Shown here: one piece after another, positions 12,301-23,099 of the stretch
Numbering within the stretch: position 1 is the first letter of the stretch
Layout: the number at the start of each line of letters is the position of its first letter
Source: Euclidia mi
Taxonomy: Eukaryota; Arthropoda; Insecta; Lepidoptera; Erebidae
Length of the DNA stretch: 64,000 bases
NCBI GenBank assembly: GCA_944739405.2
Contig: OX123185.2
Location: 10,909,840-10,973,839, forward strand
Direction: 5' to 3'
Made by a program: the position numbers and the translations under genes
Notes under the pieces: generated by a model
The model's database searches: none
What the model saw: only the letters and a program-made list of their open reading frames with translations
What the model was told of the DNA's origin: nothing

Positions 12301-15300
12301 AGTGAGATACCCCCCCTCTTTACAAAGATATTTTTACACGGTTCAAGATTTCATAAACATAAATGTTTAACGTTTAATCTTCGAACACCTACATATGTCT
12401 ACAAATTGTACGCTATGTTAAGCAAAACATATGTAACAAACATAACACTTGTAACATATTTGTACATACATACATACATAGACTCACGCCTGTTTCCCCG
12501 AAGGGGTAGGCAGAGGCATATTAAACGCCCACTTTTCGCCAGTGTTTTGATCCCACGTAATAGGTGGCGAGCCTATTGCCGCTTATTGGGACATTTTGTT
12601 TGCCAGAGCCTCGTCCGTTGATCGGCAGGTGCACCACTTGCAGGTGAGGTTGGCTTGGGACCCTAAGTTCTTGGTGGGAACCCTATGCACCCAACATATT
12701 TGTATACCACTATTATGCAAAAAATAAATGTATTATTATTACAACTGTTCACATTTTGTTAGTGGCGTGACCAGTGCCACTTCGGTGTTCTGATGAAATA
12801 GGGCCTTTACAAAACGCAGCATACAGCTTTAGCTAGATTTGCATAAAGCTTTAGACACACTATTCCTTACCATGCTACATGGTCAATCATAGACCTAAAT
12901 CATGTACCTACGGCATTATAATCAATTCGGTCATTTTAGTCGTTTAGGTTACGTATGAACGCTAAAATAGATGTTACACCCAGATTTGGATATTATTTTT
13001 TAACCTCTATGCGATCATCATCATCATCAGCCTGCCACAGTCCACTGCTGGATATAGGGCTCTCCAATGGCACAACACTGAGCCTGATTTTCGGCTTCTA
13101 TGCGATATCGATACCTTTTTTTTCCTTTTCTATGTTTTTAGATGATAAAAGAAAACAGGGCACATGGACAAGATTTGCATGGATCAAGTAAGGAGTTTTG
13201 TTTATCACTATTAGCTTTGCATTTTGCCGCTTGCATCCAAAGCTTGGAGACCGAGGACACTTTTAATATACTATACGGTCTCATTATCAGCCTTTTACAG
13301 TCCACTGCTGGACTAGGCCTCTCCTTTGAAAGTAGAAATTAGCCTACTATACCACGCTGGCCAAATGGGTTGGTTTAGGGTTTGTATCAAGTTTTCCTTC
13401 TCTTAAAGTACTGTTATCTGCACCCTCTGTTGGCTCTTATGACACCCATGGGATGATATGGGGTGGTGACATTCCGTATTCCTAATCCATCACCAAACGG
13501 ATAACATTAAGGATATAATTCAATTTCTTCATAAATGTTGTTGTGATGTAACAAAAATATATTTTGCAGACAAGAAAAAAATATATATAAGGTCGTTCTT
13601 GGATATGATGATAGAATCGTCTAATACGGAGCATGGGTACACCGACTTAGCTCTACAAGAGGAGACGCTGGTGTTATTCGCAGCGGCCACGGACACCACA
13701 GCTGTCGGCACTTCCTTCACTACAGTCCTGCTCTCGAGGCATCCTCGTGTGCAGGAAAAGGTTTATCGAGAGTAAATATGACACCTCACTAAATAATATC
13801 AGTATCAGTTCACATCAAAAAATCGTCTTACAGATGTCGTTCCTCATACTTAGATCGGACAGTACGGAAAGAATTTCCTTCCAAACAAAAAAGTATTTTT
13901 CCAAATTGGTTACTAAATGACGAAGTTCTTAGGTAGTGAACATAAAAAAATGCGTTTAGAGCCTCCAATTTTTTAAAGTCGGTTGAATGACCGTCAACAG
14001 ATGTAGGAATGAAAAAATGTATGTAAAAAAGACAAATTAATTGCTGGATGTTTTGGACTCAGGGAAACCTAAAATATTATTTTTATATAAAGAAAGTTTG
14101 AAAATACCACTTATGTTTCAGGATAGGAGAAGTGTTTGGCGATTCTGATAGACCAGTGGTAGAAGAAGATCTGCCAAAACTGAAATATTTGGAAGCAGTC
14201 ATTAAAGAATCTTTGAGGCTGTATCCTCCAGTACCAGTTATTTTGAGAAAAATCGACCGTGATATAACATTACGTAAGTAGTGAATAAGAATTCATTGAG
14301 GACTAATTTTGACCATATATTTTAATGTAGTGATGTTTAAATTCTTGTCATTTTCCTTGTTATCAAAGTATTACAACCGTACCTACTTAAGCAGGCTTGG
14401 AAGAAACTCGACAAGGTTGTAGAAAATGAGTAACTTTTTAAGCTACTACTAAGGACTGACGTACATTTTTCGTATATTGTACATGGCACTCATTAGTTAC
14501 CGGTATGTAACGGCGATAACTCATAAATTCTTTTTAATCAATTTGTTCGATATTTATTCTTACATTCACGTACACGACTGGCGCCGCGATCACCTTTGAT
14601 TCTTCTTTTCGACTTTTTTAGCAGTCGCCCGCGATTTCACTCGCCCAAAACTTATAATCCCAATTTAACCTCTTTCGGGGCAGAATTTTAAAAATATCCG
14701 CCCTTAGTGTGCATTTATGTCATCTACATGATATAAGACCCTCGCTGCCCAAATTTCATTTTTCTAGCTTCAAAAGTTTAGGCTCTTCGATGATATGTTA
14801 GTCCAGACAACTCATTTTATAATACAATTATACATACACATACATACATATCGTCACGCCTTTTATCCCCGAAGGGATAGGCAGAGGTGTATTTCTACAC
14901 CCACTTTTCGCCAGATATACTTTAGTCCCACGTAATAAGGGGCGAGCCTATTGCCGTACCGGGCACATTTCCAGAGTCCGTGCTGCTACTGAGAATTTCG
15001 TGACCAAAAAACCCAATAACACTGCCCGACCCAGGAATCGAACCCGGGACCTCTCGATCCCACGCGCACATTTATGCCGCGAGACCAACGAGGCAGTCGT
15101 ATAGGGTTTGATGTCGAGTTTTCCGTCTCTACGCAAAGATGGTATTTGCATCGTGTTACCCCTTAGTCGCCTCTTACGACACCCACGGGAAGATAGGGGG
15201 TAGTGACACTTGTATTCTATGCCGTCAACCACACGGCAAATACAATTATGACGATGATTACTTAGATTTGTGCTAAAAAAAATTCTTGAGAGTAGTGTAC

Positions 15301-16871
15301 CTATCAAAAACAAGCCAATGACATATTTTTACAGCCCATTGTCTGCCTGTTTCAGCTTCAGGAAAAACTCTTTTGGAAGGCTGCGGTGTATTTATAAACA
15401 TCTGGTCAGTGCAACGCAACCCGTTGTATTGGGGGCCGGATGCAGATGAGTTCAGGCCAGAGAGATTTATTGATGAGCCTCCAAAGCATCCAGGCGCATT
15501 CTTGGCCTTCAGCCATGGTCCTCGAAATTGTCTTGGTAAGTATAATAAAAGGGATTTCGAGAGTTCAGTTTCACTTGCCTACTATATTTTTAGATTTAAA
15601 AGATTTTAAATTTACCTTGTCAGAACAAAACATAGTCTTTTGTCGCGACAGTCCACATGCAAGCGGTTGGAGCTACGGACGATATCTTAGATAGTAATAT
15701 GAATCCTAATTTATACACTTTCGCAATAATATATTAGAACTTATGTATAGTCATTGAATAACGTGCAGACTAGACTTTATGTGTTGATTTATGGTTCGGC
15801 AGAGGTTAACATGCTGTATTAACTGGCATCTTAACTTATGATAATCATGTAAATAGTCAACTTTACTAACGTGTCGAGAAAGATAAACAGAAAAGGAATT
15901 TCGTATTTTTTTGTAGTCCTCCTTTTCGTGTGAGTGTGTGGCCAACTCTAGTGTCGGAGTTTTCGGACCGCCCGAAGGACTCCAACATGGCCTAACGAAT
16001 CTTATCTTGAGACAAGAACCGGGACCGACAGCTTTACATGCTCTCCGAAGCACGGTAGGGCTCAGATGTAATTACCACACGTCACCCATGCAAGTCGATG
16101 TATTACGAACGGCAAGCCAAGTCTTGCTATGAGCGCTACATTTTTTGTAGTGTTACGCGTATAATTCGCATCAAAGTTGATTATCATCTTTTTATCATAC
16201 TCTTCAAATACATCATTATTCAGATAAGAGATGGTTGAGATATTTTGGACTCGCTTATATCTTTCAATTTAGTTTATAATACAATTGTCTGACTCATCTG
16301 TTCTTTAACTTATACTTGATTTACTGACACAGCGACTGACCGACATGCGCAATTGCGGTGAATGGATGACTGACTGGACTATGTAAAATAAACGGCAAAA
16401 AAGTGACAGAGGGCGGAGTGAGTTCTATCTGAATTAACTGACATATGATAGGCGTACAAAATAATGTGATTGTATAATCGATATATATGTACTAAAGGAT
16501 TGTATTAAGGCCTCCCTCACATTGGTTATGAGCGTTCCTCGAGCGTACGCTCGGCGTCCAATCGGCGTGCGCCCGGCGTTCACTTTGTACTACAGAGTGA
16601 ACGCCGAACGCACGCCGGGCGTGCGCGAGAGGAACGCTGACGCCCAATGTGAGGAAGGCCTTATTAAACATATCCATGCTATTCATTTACAGGTTTTCAA
16701 TTCGCTATTATGTCAATGAAGACAATTATTTCAAATATTCTACGACGCTACAGACTTTTGCCAGCGTTGGATCAAGACGGCGAATTCTCACCACTCAAAT
16801 TAAAATTTGAAGTGATGATGAAAGATGCCAACGGATATTTAGTGTGTCTGGAAGATAAACGTACGTCGTAA
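6352..16871 (+). CDS. Cytochrome P450, CYP4 clan (P450-A), ten exons, 497 aa
   Basis: Microsomal haem monooxygenase; insect CYP4-clan members oxidise fatty acids, hormones, odorants or xenobiotics, but the substrate cannot be told here. Exons: 6352-6508, 8072-8161, 8685-8795, 9116-9301, 11876-12066, 13142-13187, 13570-13771, 14122-14273, 15356-15535, 16693-16871 (stop TAA). All junctions are gt/ag with compatible phase, and the 1494-nt frame has no internal stop. Visible signatures: an N-terminal membrane anchor (residues 1-18) followed by an RRDKR charge cluster; C-helix WRPRR at 123-127; I-helix AATDTT at 299-304 (Ala for the usual Gly); K-helix ESLR at 357-360; PERF at 413-416; haem loop FSHGPRNCLG at 430-439 with Cys437. 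A short QFPCVIPELPFLG replaces the usual proline-rich hinge. The start is the ATG shared with P450-B; the frame upstream of it differs between the copies by one base. Full length for the family. A lepidopteran CYP340-like family is possible but unproven. Confidence 0.93.
8183..8630. repeat. SINE with embedded MITE-like repeat in P450-A intron 2
   Basis: The ends look like the family 2 SINE found at 10146 and 38592: ggcagcgatagcctagtgg at the left and ggataacgctaggacgatg at the right. Between them sits a 270-bp block (gagcatacacttgtaactgc ... gctcaagtgtatcagctcc). P450-B intron 2 holds the same composite (41560-42420, inverted in the window), so it predates the duplication. Confidence 0.6.
9340..9640 (+). 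repeat. CR1/Zenon-like 3' end in P450-A intron 4
   Basis: Runs from gggccggctcgactgg through gtgagtgagagtgccggagg to a degenerate attgttcgtctaccgctta end. P450-B intron 4 has a copy at the equivalent place (39590-39900) directly after the same exon 4 donor region, so it predates the duplication. Confidence 0.6.
9984..10020. repeat. Perfect hairpin in P450-A intron 4
   Basis: Stems 9984-9999 and 10005-10020 (ttaagaggctatacac and its complement) are perfect over 16 bp with a 5-nt loop. The matching place in P450-B carries a longer version at about 39054-39116. Confidence 0.85.
10131..10542 (+). mobile_element. SINE family 2 with 15-bp target duplication
   Basis: The body at 10146-10527 has a tRNA-like head with the B box ggtttgaatccac, and ends in tgatgatg. 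It is flanked by an exact 15-bp duplication attatagttagttaa (10131-10145 and 10528-10542). The corresponding place in P450-B intron 4 has a single empty site (attattgttagttaa), so this copy inserted after the duplication. Confidence 0.9.
10611..11752. mobile_element. Foldback element with internal 120-bp tandem repeats
   Basis: Arms 10611-10692 and 10804-10885 are reverse complements with 80 of 82 positions matching, around a 111-nt loop. Both begin or end with ccgacttcaaaaaacact. A second terminal-like ttttttgaagtcgg closes at about 11745, so the unit may be 1.14 kb. Between about 11101 and 11515 the string cgaacgagcctaaac recurs with roughly 120-bp spacing in at least three units. No transposase. 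Absent from P450-B intron 4. Confidence 0.7.
12478..12690 (-). repeat. SINE family 3 (minus)
   Basis: Shares the tail of the family 1 SINE but has a different 5' part (gggttcccaccaagaactt on the minus strand). A near-identical copy lies on the plus strand at 24925-25140. In P450-A intron 5. Confidence 0.65.
13017..13500 (+). repeat. Two copies of the cctactataccacg repeat around P450-A exon 6
   Basis: A short copy (13017-13090, tccactgctggatataggg) lies before exon 6. A longer one (13283-13500) has cctactataccacgctggcc and ggatgatatggggtggtgac. Exon 6 (13142-13187) lies between them. Confidence 0.65.
14845..15240 (-). repeat. SINE family 1 plus second repeat in P450-A intron 8
   Basis: Minus-strand SINE (14845-15090) with the B box in gaatcgaacccgg, followed by 15095-15240 with cacccacgggaagataggg. 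The same pair in the same gene-relative order lies in P450-B intron 8 (33940-34330), so it predates the duplication. Confidence 0.7.
16507..16662. mobile_element. Long-inverted-repeat MITE beside the exon 10 acceptor
   Basis: The ends aaggcctccctcacattgg and ccaatgtgaggaaggcctt are inverted repeats, and inner arms (gcgttcctcgagcg, cgcccggcgttcact) extend the pairing across most of the 156 bp. It is flanked by att on both sides (3-bp duplication). Its right end is 30 bp from the first base of P450-A exon 10. P450-B intron 9 has no such insertion at this point. Confidence 0.85.
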
Positions 16872-17055
16872 CGTCGTTATTGCTATTCCTGATTTTTAAT
16901 ACCTGATAATAGTGATAATGTCCGATGCTTGAGAATTTATTTAGATTTTCATCATTATAAAATTAATCTTCGTTTTCTAAGATTCGTTTTACGATGTAAA
17001 CATATGGAAACTATGGTGTACCACGGAAAAGATATTTTCTCTAGTACCTCCAGTA

Positions 17056-17061
17056 AATAAA
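17056..17061 (+). promoter_or_regulatory. Candidate poly(A) signal of P450-A
   Basis: First aataaa hexamer after the stop codon, 185 nt downstream. The aligned place in P450-B reads tataaa, so that gene would need another signal. Confidence 0.45.
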
Positions 17062-17622
17062 CTTATTTAATGTTGAATAATTGTTTTTAATGTATTTAAA
17101 GACTCTCATTTTATTACAAAAGCAAGATGCTGATTTGGAAAATATAATTCGTATCTGACATTGGCAAAAAGAACATTTTTGCGGCGGAGTCCAAAAACTA
17201 TGAACAGTTAAAAATTGACTGTATTTATGTACATGGTTGTCACTCATATTTGACTAGTGTTATTTGTGCTCAATAAACATATTTTATTACACCGAATTTG
17301 GTGTGACGTCTTGTGTGTGTGATTTTGTGGATCCTTTATTCTGTTGTCTTGTGTGTATTGTTTTTCTGTGTTTGATTTTTCTGTCCTGCTTTCTGTTTTA
17401 TCATGCAATTACAGTTTTCTGTTTGTGTATGTGTAGTTTTTTAGGGTAATTTATTTAAACTGGTAGCCCGAAAGTACATCTGGCAACATTGCACTTAAGA
17501 CCGTATATAAAAAAGTAACGTATAACGTAAGTATGGTATGATATGGTAGCACGGGCTGTTAAGCAACTCCACGTCCTGGCGTGTGTTTTGCATACGGGTG
17601 GGAATAGTGTTGTCACTCGAGC

Positions 17623-18000
17623 CACCCCAGCTCATCGAAGAAGGCCAGCAGAGTCTTGATGTGGCCCACTGCATCCCTCAGGGTCCTGTGTTTGGTCAGG
17701 TACTGCTGCCTATACTGTGCGACATCAGGGAAGTCGAGGAGTAGGTGGGCTGCCGTCTCGTCAGCTGCCATACAGGCTCTGCACAGCGGGCTGTCGGTGA
17801 TATCTATAGAAAATAGGTGCCTATTAAAGGATCCGTGTCCTGTGACGGCGGCCGTGACTGTCCGCAGTTATTATTTGGACAGTCTGAGGACTTGTTTAGC
17901 TATCTTACCTTCTGCTACGGGAAGAGCCTCCTTGGCCTGCCTACATGTTTCAATACCAATCCAGGACTGGTTGTGCTAAGTTCTGGTTCGATGTCTTACA
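17623..18000 (-). pseudogene. Non-LTR retrotransposon C-terminal fragment
   Basis: The minus strand reads CRQAKEALPVAEGKIAKQVL, one stop, then VTAAVTGHGSFNRHL, a CRACMAADETAAHLLLDFP cysteine-histidine block and FDELGWLE with a terminal stop near 17623. This resembles the RNase H/zinc end of R1- or Jockey-type LINE proteins. No RT is left. Confidence 0.7.
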
Positions 18001-18229
18001 AGGTTGCGATAACGTAAGTATGTACTTTGTAAGAACGTATTACTTTAATGGCAAAAGTCAGATCAGCGCCATCTCTTATAGAGTTCAGGAAATTCTAACT
18101 GGTAATTCTTACTGGATGCTGGTCAGTACTGAAGGACTTTCCCCTAACAAGTAATACCTCGACGTCGCTTCGGCGTGGGTTACAACTTACACTAGCCGTG
18201 GTCACGGGATTAATGACTGATATTTCACC

Positions 18230-18510
18230 TCTATTTTCGAAAAATTACGTAGCTGAGACCTGTCAAATAAATATTAGTAAAAATTACTTGTATTTCTTTA
18301 TTTGTAAAGCATGTATAAAAATTGACAATCAGTCGTTCAGTAGTGTCGTTTGAGACTATATCGAATAGGAAGTGTGATGGCGTTGATACACCTGAGCATT
18401 CAATGGTCACAGAAGAGCGAGCATTCGCTGTTTTTTGTTTTGTCGAACTGAACAACGAATAGAGCCGAACATTGCTACGAACATTTTCACGATCTTTCTA
18501 AGCTTCTCGA
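18230..18510. repeat. MITE-like repeat (gagcattc family)
   Basis: Contains tacacctgagcattcaatgg and gaacattttcacgatctttc, matching blocks at 8310-8575, 22725-22830 and 42110-42330. Ends not resolved. Confidence 0.5.
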
Positions 18511-18701
18511 AGCTAAGGATTTCCTGTAAACATGATCGATATTTTATCAACATTCATTCGGAGTAAGCCCATCACTCGTCAATTTTAAATTAGTGATTAG
18601 TGACAAGATTCGATACGTCATTTGTACATTTATCTTTCTATTAAATTAGAAAAAACTGCAATCAAAATTAAAGTCAAAGTGAAGTAAACATATTGGGTTT
18701 A

Positions 18702-18925
18702 AGGGCTTGTGCAAACCACGTTCTTTAAACGCGCCGTCGACGCGCGACTGTATTGATACACACGCGCGTTAGTATAGCGTTTGCTCAGATTATTAAAACA
18801 AAAGGCAGATGGAGCGCATTCATCAATGTGAGGCACGTTGACAGCTATATGTGCGTGACATTTGGCGACTGCACTGTACGGACACGAGCGTCTATGTGCG
18901 TGTAAAGTTGCCAGATCATGAATAA
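18702..18925 (+). repeat. cacgcgcgtt repeat, copy 1
   Basis: Shares aaacgcgccgtcgacgcgcg and acacacgcgcgtt with 22465-22690, which lies in the opposite orientation. Likely a MITE family; no coding sequence. Confidence 0.5.
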
Positions 18926-18934
18926 TCTCCCACT

Positions 18935-19165
18935 CATCATCATCAGCCTTTAACAGTGCACGGCTGGACTAAGACTCTCCTTTCAAAGGAGGAATTGGCC
19001 TACTATACCACGCTGGCCAAACGGGTTGGTGTAGGGTTTGTATCAAGTTTTCCTTCTCTTACAGTGCTGTTCTCTGCACAATATGCTCCCTCCGCCGGCT
19101 CTTACGACACCCATGGGATGATATGGGGTGGTGACTTTCCGTATTCTTAATCCTTCACCCGAGCT
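18935..19165 (+). repeat. cctactataccacg repeat, near full copy
   Basis: Runs from catcatcagcctttaacag through cctactataccacgctggcc to ggatgatatggggtggtgac and a terminal cgtattcttaatcc. It defines the family used here for dating other insertions. Confidence 0.7.
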
Positions 19166-19485
19166 CCCACTATTTTGCACATAGTTTTATAATGTTTTTA
19201 TGGAAGTTATATACTGACATTAGTTTGCGGTCTTGAATAATTTACTGTATAACTGTAATAGATTTCATTACGTATAATATTGATGCATCGGAGATAGTGT
19301 TCATTAATGAAAGCGACGTACACTATACAGAATATAGATCAATTATCTCACCCTTGTAAAGGTATTCATAAACCGGCGAAATTTTGTCAAGGACACAATA
19401 AAGTATAAATATTATGATTTGCAGACAACACAAATTTTACTATTAAAAAAATTTAAATATTGGAAGCGCAAACTCATGGATATGA

Positions 19486-19914
19486 TTGTTTATTCTGACC
19501 ATTCCAACGTCCGGTTCTCAAACCTGGTCACCTACCCAGCTTCACAGGTCACGCCTAGGGGTCTGCCAAAGAGCCATAGAGCGCTGCATCCTGGATCTTA
19601 AACTAAAAGACAGGATACGGAACACCGAGCTGCGTTCTAGAACAGGCATCAAAGACGTGGGAAGAAAGGCTGCCAGTCTCAAATGGAACTAGGCGAGCAG
19701 CGTCAGCCGTATGTACGAGGCTCGTTGGGCAAGAGTATCAAGACTGTGGGTACCAGAGGATAGACGACGTCGCCGAGGCCGGCCACAAAACAGGTGGCGA
19801 AATGACCTAGACGCCTACCACAAGAGCTGGCTTGAGATTACGTGCGACAAGCAAACCTGGAAAGATTTGGGGGAAGCCTTTGCCCAGGACTGGGACAACG
19901 TAAGCTATTAAAAA
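19486..19914 (+). pseudogene. Endonuclease-RT LINE C-terminal fragment
   Basis: One frame from 19486 to 19914, interrupted only by a TAG at 19690-19692. It reads GVCQRAIERCILDLKLKDRI, a KWN just before the stop, RRRRGRPQNRW and a terminal GEAFAQDW. This block is typical of the C-terminus of insect RTE-like endonuclease/RT proteins. The N-terminal RT is absent. Confidence 0.75.
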
Positions 19915-20214
19915 AATGAATGCCTTCAATCAATTATTTCTGTTTCTACACACTAAGTACATGAATATTTAGATCGTATAGGGATCGAACCCAAAACAAT
20001 GTATACATATTGGAAAGCCTATAACAATATTTGCTAATAAAGACATATCTAAAATATACTTTTATAATATGTTAATATATTTTTCATTAACATGACAATT
20101 CTTATTTAAAATTAGATAGGTTTATTTAATTTTTTATCATTACATTATTATTATTTTATACGTAACTAAGTCTTAAAATACTATACAAAGAAATATATAC
20201 AGAACACACAAAAA

Positions 20215-22138
20215 AAATATATACAGAAAAATAAAAATAAAAATTTTTAGAGCGCGTCATGAAATTCATCCACATCGCCGTCAACTGGCAGCGTGCCCAG
20301 AACGCTGGCAGCGTTGCCACGTTGTATGGCGATACTTACCTTCTGGGCCAAATACAACCCAGCCTTCTGGTCACGCGAGGCGTCGACAAGTCTCTTTGCG
20401 ATGTCTCTAAAAAGAGATCTCGCACTTGGACCCCATGGCCCCAACGTTTCGACCCCAAACGGCTCAAATACGTAATCCCCTACTAGGTTTACGTATTTGC
20501 GCCGTTTGAGGGTCTCCGCTGTAGCAGCAGCAGCGCCCGCACAACCGGCTGTGCTAGGAAGATGTGATGGCGCGAGGGTATCGACACACGTTGCGTCCCA
20601 TACCAAAGGCCTACCCAACTTCCATGGCAGTAAAGACATACCGTCTGGTCTTTTGCCGTCGTTGCGTACCAGGCCCTGAGGTTCAAGGTGGGCTGGAACG
20701 CCAGCGGAGACAAGAGCCCGACGGAGAATGTCATTAAGGTTGCCGTGTCGTGAAATACGACCTGCGCTCCTGCTGCATGATAGGCCATGGTGACCAAGGC
20801 TGTCGACAGCCTCTCCACAGTGACAGCGATGTGGAGTAACACATGGCGCGCCTAAACGGAGGCAAGACGCGATGCGGAAGGTCGTATCGTCCAGCATGGT
20901 ACCGATGTTGGACGATGGCAGTGCTTGAAGCCATAGGCCCGACTCCCACTCTCCCACAGCCAGTAGGCGAGCACGCTCTGCAGCATTAGACGATGTGCTA
21001 AGAAGGTTTTCTCGTATTCTGCTGCAAAGCGGCCCATCCCACTGCCTCTGAGAGGATAGGTTTCGGGGTAACTCAGTGCTTGGACAAGCTCTTCTCCAAG
21101 CATTCGTGGCATCGGTCTTACACGGCACCTCAGAATCGACCAGTGTTGGTGCTAAGATTTTCCTGGTCAATTCTGCAGTGCTGTGGACCGAGGACAGGAA
21201 TGCTGGTAGGCTAACATCAGAAAGTTTTCGAATACCGAGGCCGCCAAAACGTACAGGTAAGGACGCCTGTAGCCACAATCGGTCATTCAGTGCTATATTC
21301 AAAATTTTACTAAGAGTAGTTTGTATAATTTTGTCCATTTCAATGAGTAGGCTCGAATTTTTCCAAAAAGGCGAAGCTCGAATAGCGTGAGTAAATTTAG
21401 GCACGAAAAGACAATACCGAATTATAGTGAAAGCCGAATGAATGTTAATTTTGAGGAGCCTGTCCGAAATTTCACTAAAATTTTGAATTTTTTCATGAAT
21501 AAATGTATCGAAACCTTCGTCTAAAATCGGGGACCCAAGGAGGCGAAGAGAACTTTTTTCAATGTGGGTTATATTGGGAGTCAGAAATTGAAATTTGGAA
21601 AGTATAGAGGATTTATTTAAATTGTCGTTTATGAAAATTTCACATTTAGTTGGATTTAGGTCTAAGCCTATGGATGAAAATTTAGATTTCAAGAAAGTCA
21701 GATCTTGATAAACAGTCTGTACGTCGCCTGCCAGGGTTCCGTCATCGAGGTACCAGATATTGAATTTTGAATTTAACTGGCTGATGATTGGGTGAATAGC
21801 TAGGCTAAAAATGAGTGGTCCAAGAGGGTCACCTTGTTGACAGCCAACGGCGGATTCCAGAAGATTTTCCTTGAAGATCAATTTTGAAGGGTTTCTGTAA
21901 CACTGCCAAAGAAAGTTGTAAATTTTGGGTGTTTCAATTTTAACTTGTGTCAACAAGGTGTCCCGGTTCACTGAGTTAAAGGCGTTCTTTAAATCAACCT
22001 TCAAGATAACCTCGCCCCCATTACAGCCAAGGTACGTTGACAGGGCATGTATGGCAGCCTCGCAACCCCCCTTGGATCCAAATCCGAGCTGCAGGGGTTG
22101 GAATTTATTACCTAAGTTTGTATAATACATGTCAACAA
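20215..22138 (-). mobile_element. 5'-truncated RLE-type LINE with open 627-codon frame
   Basis: The ATG-initiated frame 22130-20247 has no stop over 627 codons. Residues 1-30 contain LGFGSKGGCEAA. The first catalytic Asp is in VDLKNAFNS (D46), the GCQQGDPLGPLIFS motif is at 96-109 and the YLDD box at 127-130. A CCHC motif (C436, C438, H447/H448, C452) is followed by a PD-(D/E)xK-like restriction-like endonuclease: RPD 494-496, WDATCVDT with D512, and a basic KRRKY block near 542. In known RLE LINEs this nuclease nicks the target. An in-frame TAA just upstream of the ATG, and loss of the 5' RT fingers and DNA-binding region, show 5' truncation. The A-rich sequence at 20215-20246 looks like the tail. 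The exact clade (R2, R4 or other) is not settled. Confidence 0.85.
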
Positions 22139-22464
22139 TTCTTATTACATATTACATAAATCAATTGACAAGTGCATTTTCCATAGTACAGGGAAAACGG
22201 CGTCAACGTAAACTGGCACCACTTACACATTTCTTGCAAAAAATACGAATTTTATCGAAATTAAATTATGAAACAGTCAAATAATCCATAGATAACTGTG
22301 AAAAGATATTCTATATTTCTGTTTTTGCTTTTGGAAACAACTTTTACGATGTTTAAAAACGCATGACGGCATTTTATGAATTTAAAAGTTGAGTTGATCG
22401 GGGCGCGTGAACTGTACGATGCTTCGTTACGCACTGAGCCGGATTTGTATTCGCTTTTCAATTT

Positions 22465-22690
22465 GTATTTGCATTAGAGGCCTCACGCAACTGTTCCGCG
22501 CGCTCCATCTGATTCTTGTTCTATAATCTGAGAGCATTCGTATCGCTACACACGCGCGTTTGAATTTATACAGGTGTGCAAAGGCCTACAGGCTGCGTCT
22601 GACTTGCGTGCGTATCGCGTCTGTATCGCTACAAACGCGCGTCGACGGCGCGTTTAAAAATCATGGTTTGCATAGGCCCTAACTGCCATT
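22465..22690 (-). repeat. cacgcgcgtt repeat, copy 2
   Basis: Inverse-orientation partner of 18702-18925. Shares acacacgcgcgtt and the terminal aaacgcgcgtcgacggcgcg block. The two flank 3.5 kb that contains the LINE fragment and the RLE LINE. Confidence 0.5.
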
Positions 22691-22724
22691 GTAGCGCAGT
22701 TTGTATGTATTTTCTATATTCTAA

Positions 22725-22830
22725 AGCCTCGCCAGAATGTTCGTAAGAATGCTCGCTGAAACACACTTATTTGGTTTTCCGTTTTGTAACATTCGCAAGA
22801 ATGCTCAAGTGTATCAGCACCATAACGTTT
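22725..22830. repeat. Fragment of the gagcattc MITE-like family
   Basis: Contains cattcgcaagaatgctc and aagtgtatcagcaccat, the right end of the block also seen at 8500-8575. Confidence 0.5.
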
Positions 22831-23099
22831 TTTTCACAAACATTTAAATAATTTCACATTTTTTTTGACATCAGTGAGGAGCCTATTAAACAGTGATTCC
22901 TATACAAATTGTGCAATCCATGTTGCCACTGTAAAATATTTTTGCTCCCTAACAAAAATATTTTACACGTAAAAAATACATCGATACTTCAACTTCACTT
23001 TTTTAATCGTAGAAGCTTTACATGAATTTCACACGTTTTAAAGTCTTTATTGGATAACAGGGGTTTTCACAAAGTTGTTATTGTTACCTTAATAAAAAA

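Larger units (their letters stand above)
22139..23099. other. Intergenic with repeat scraps
   Basis: No gene. Holds two MITE-like scraps entered separately (22465-22690 and 22725-22830) and A+T-rich filler. Confidence 0.6.

Noticed and set aside
20259..20842. Several 60-117-aa frames within the RLE LINE
   Set aside because: They overlap the 627-codon minus-strand frame in other frames and have no domain of their own.
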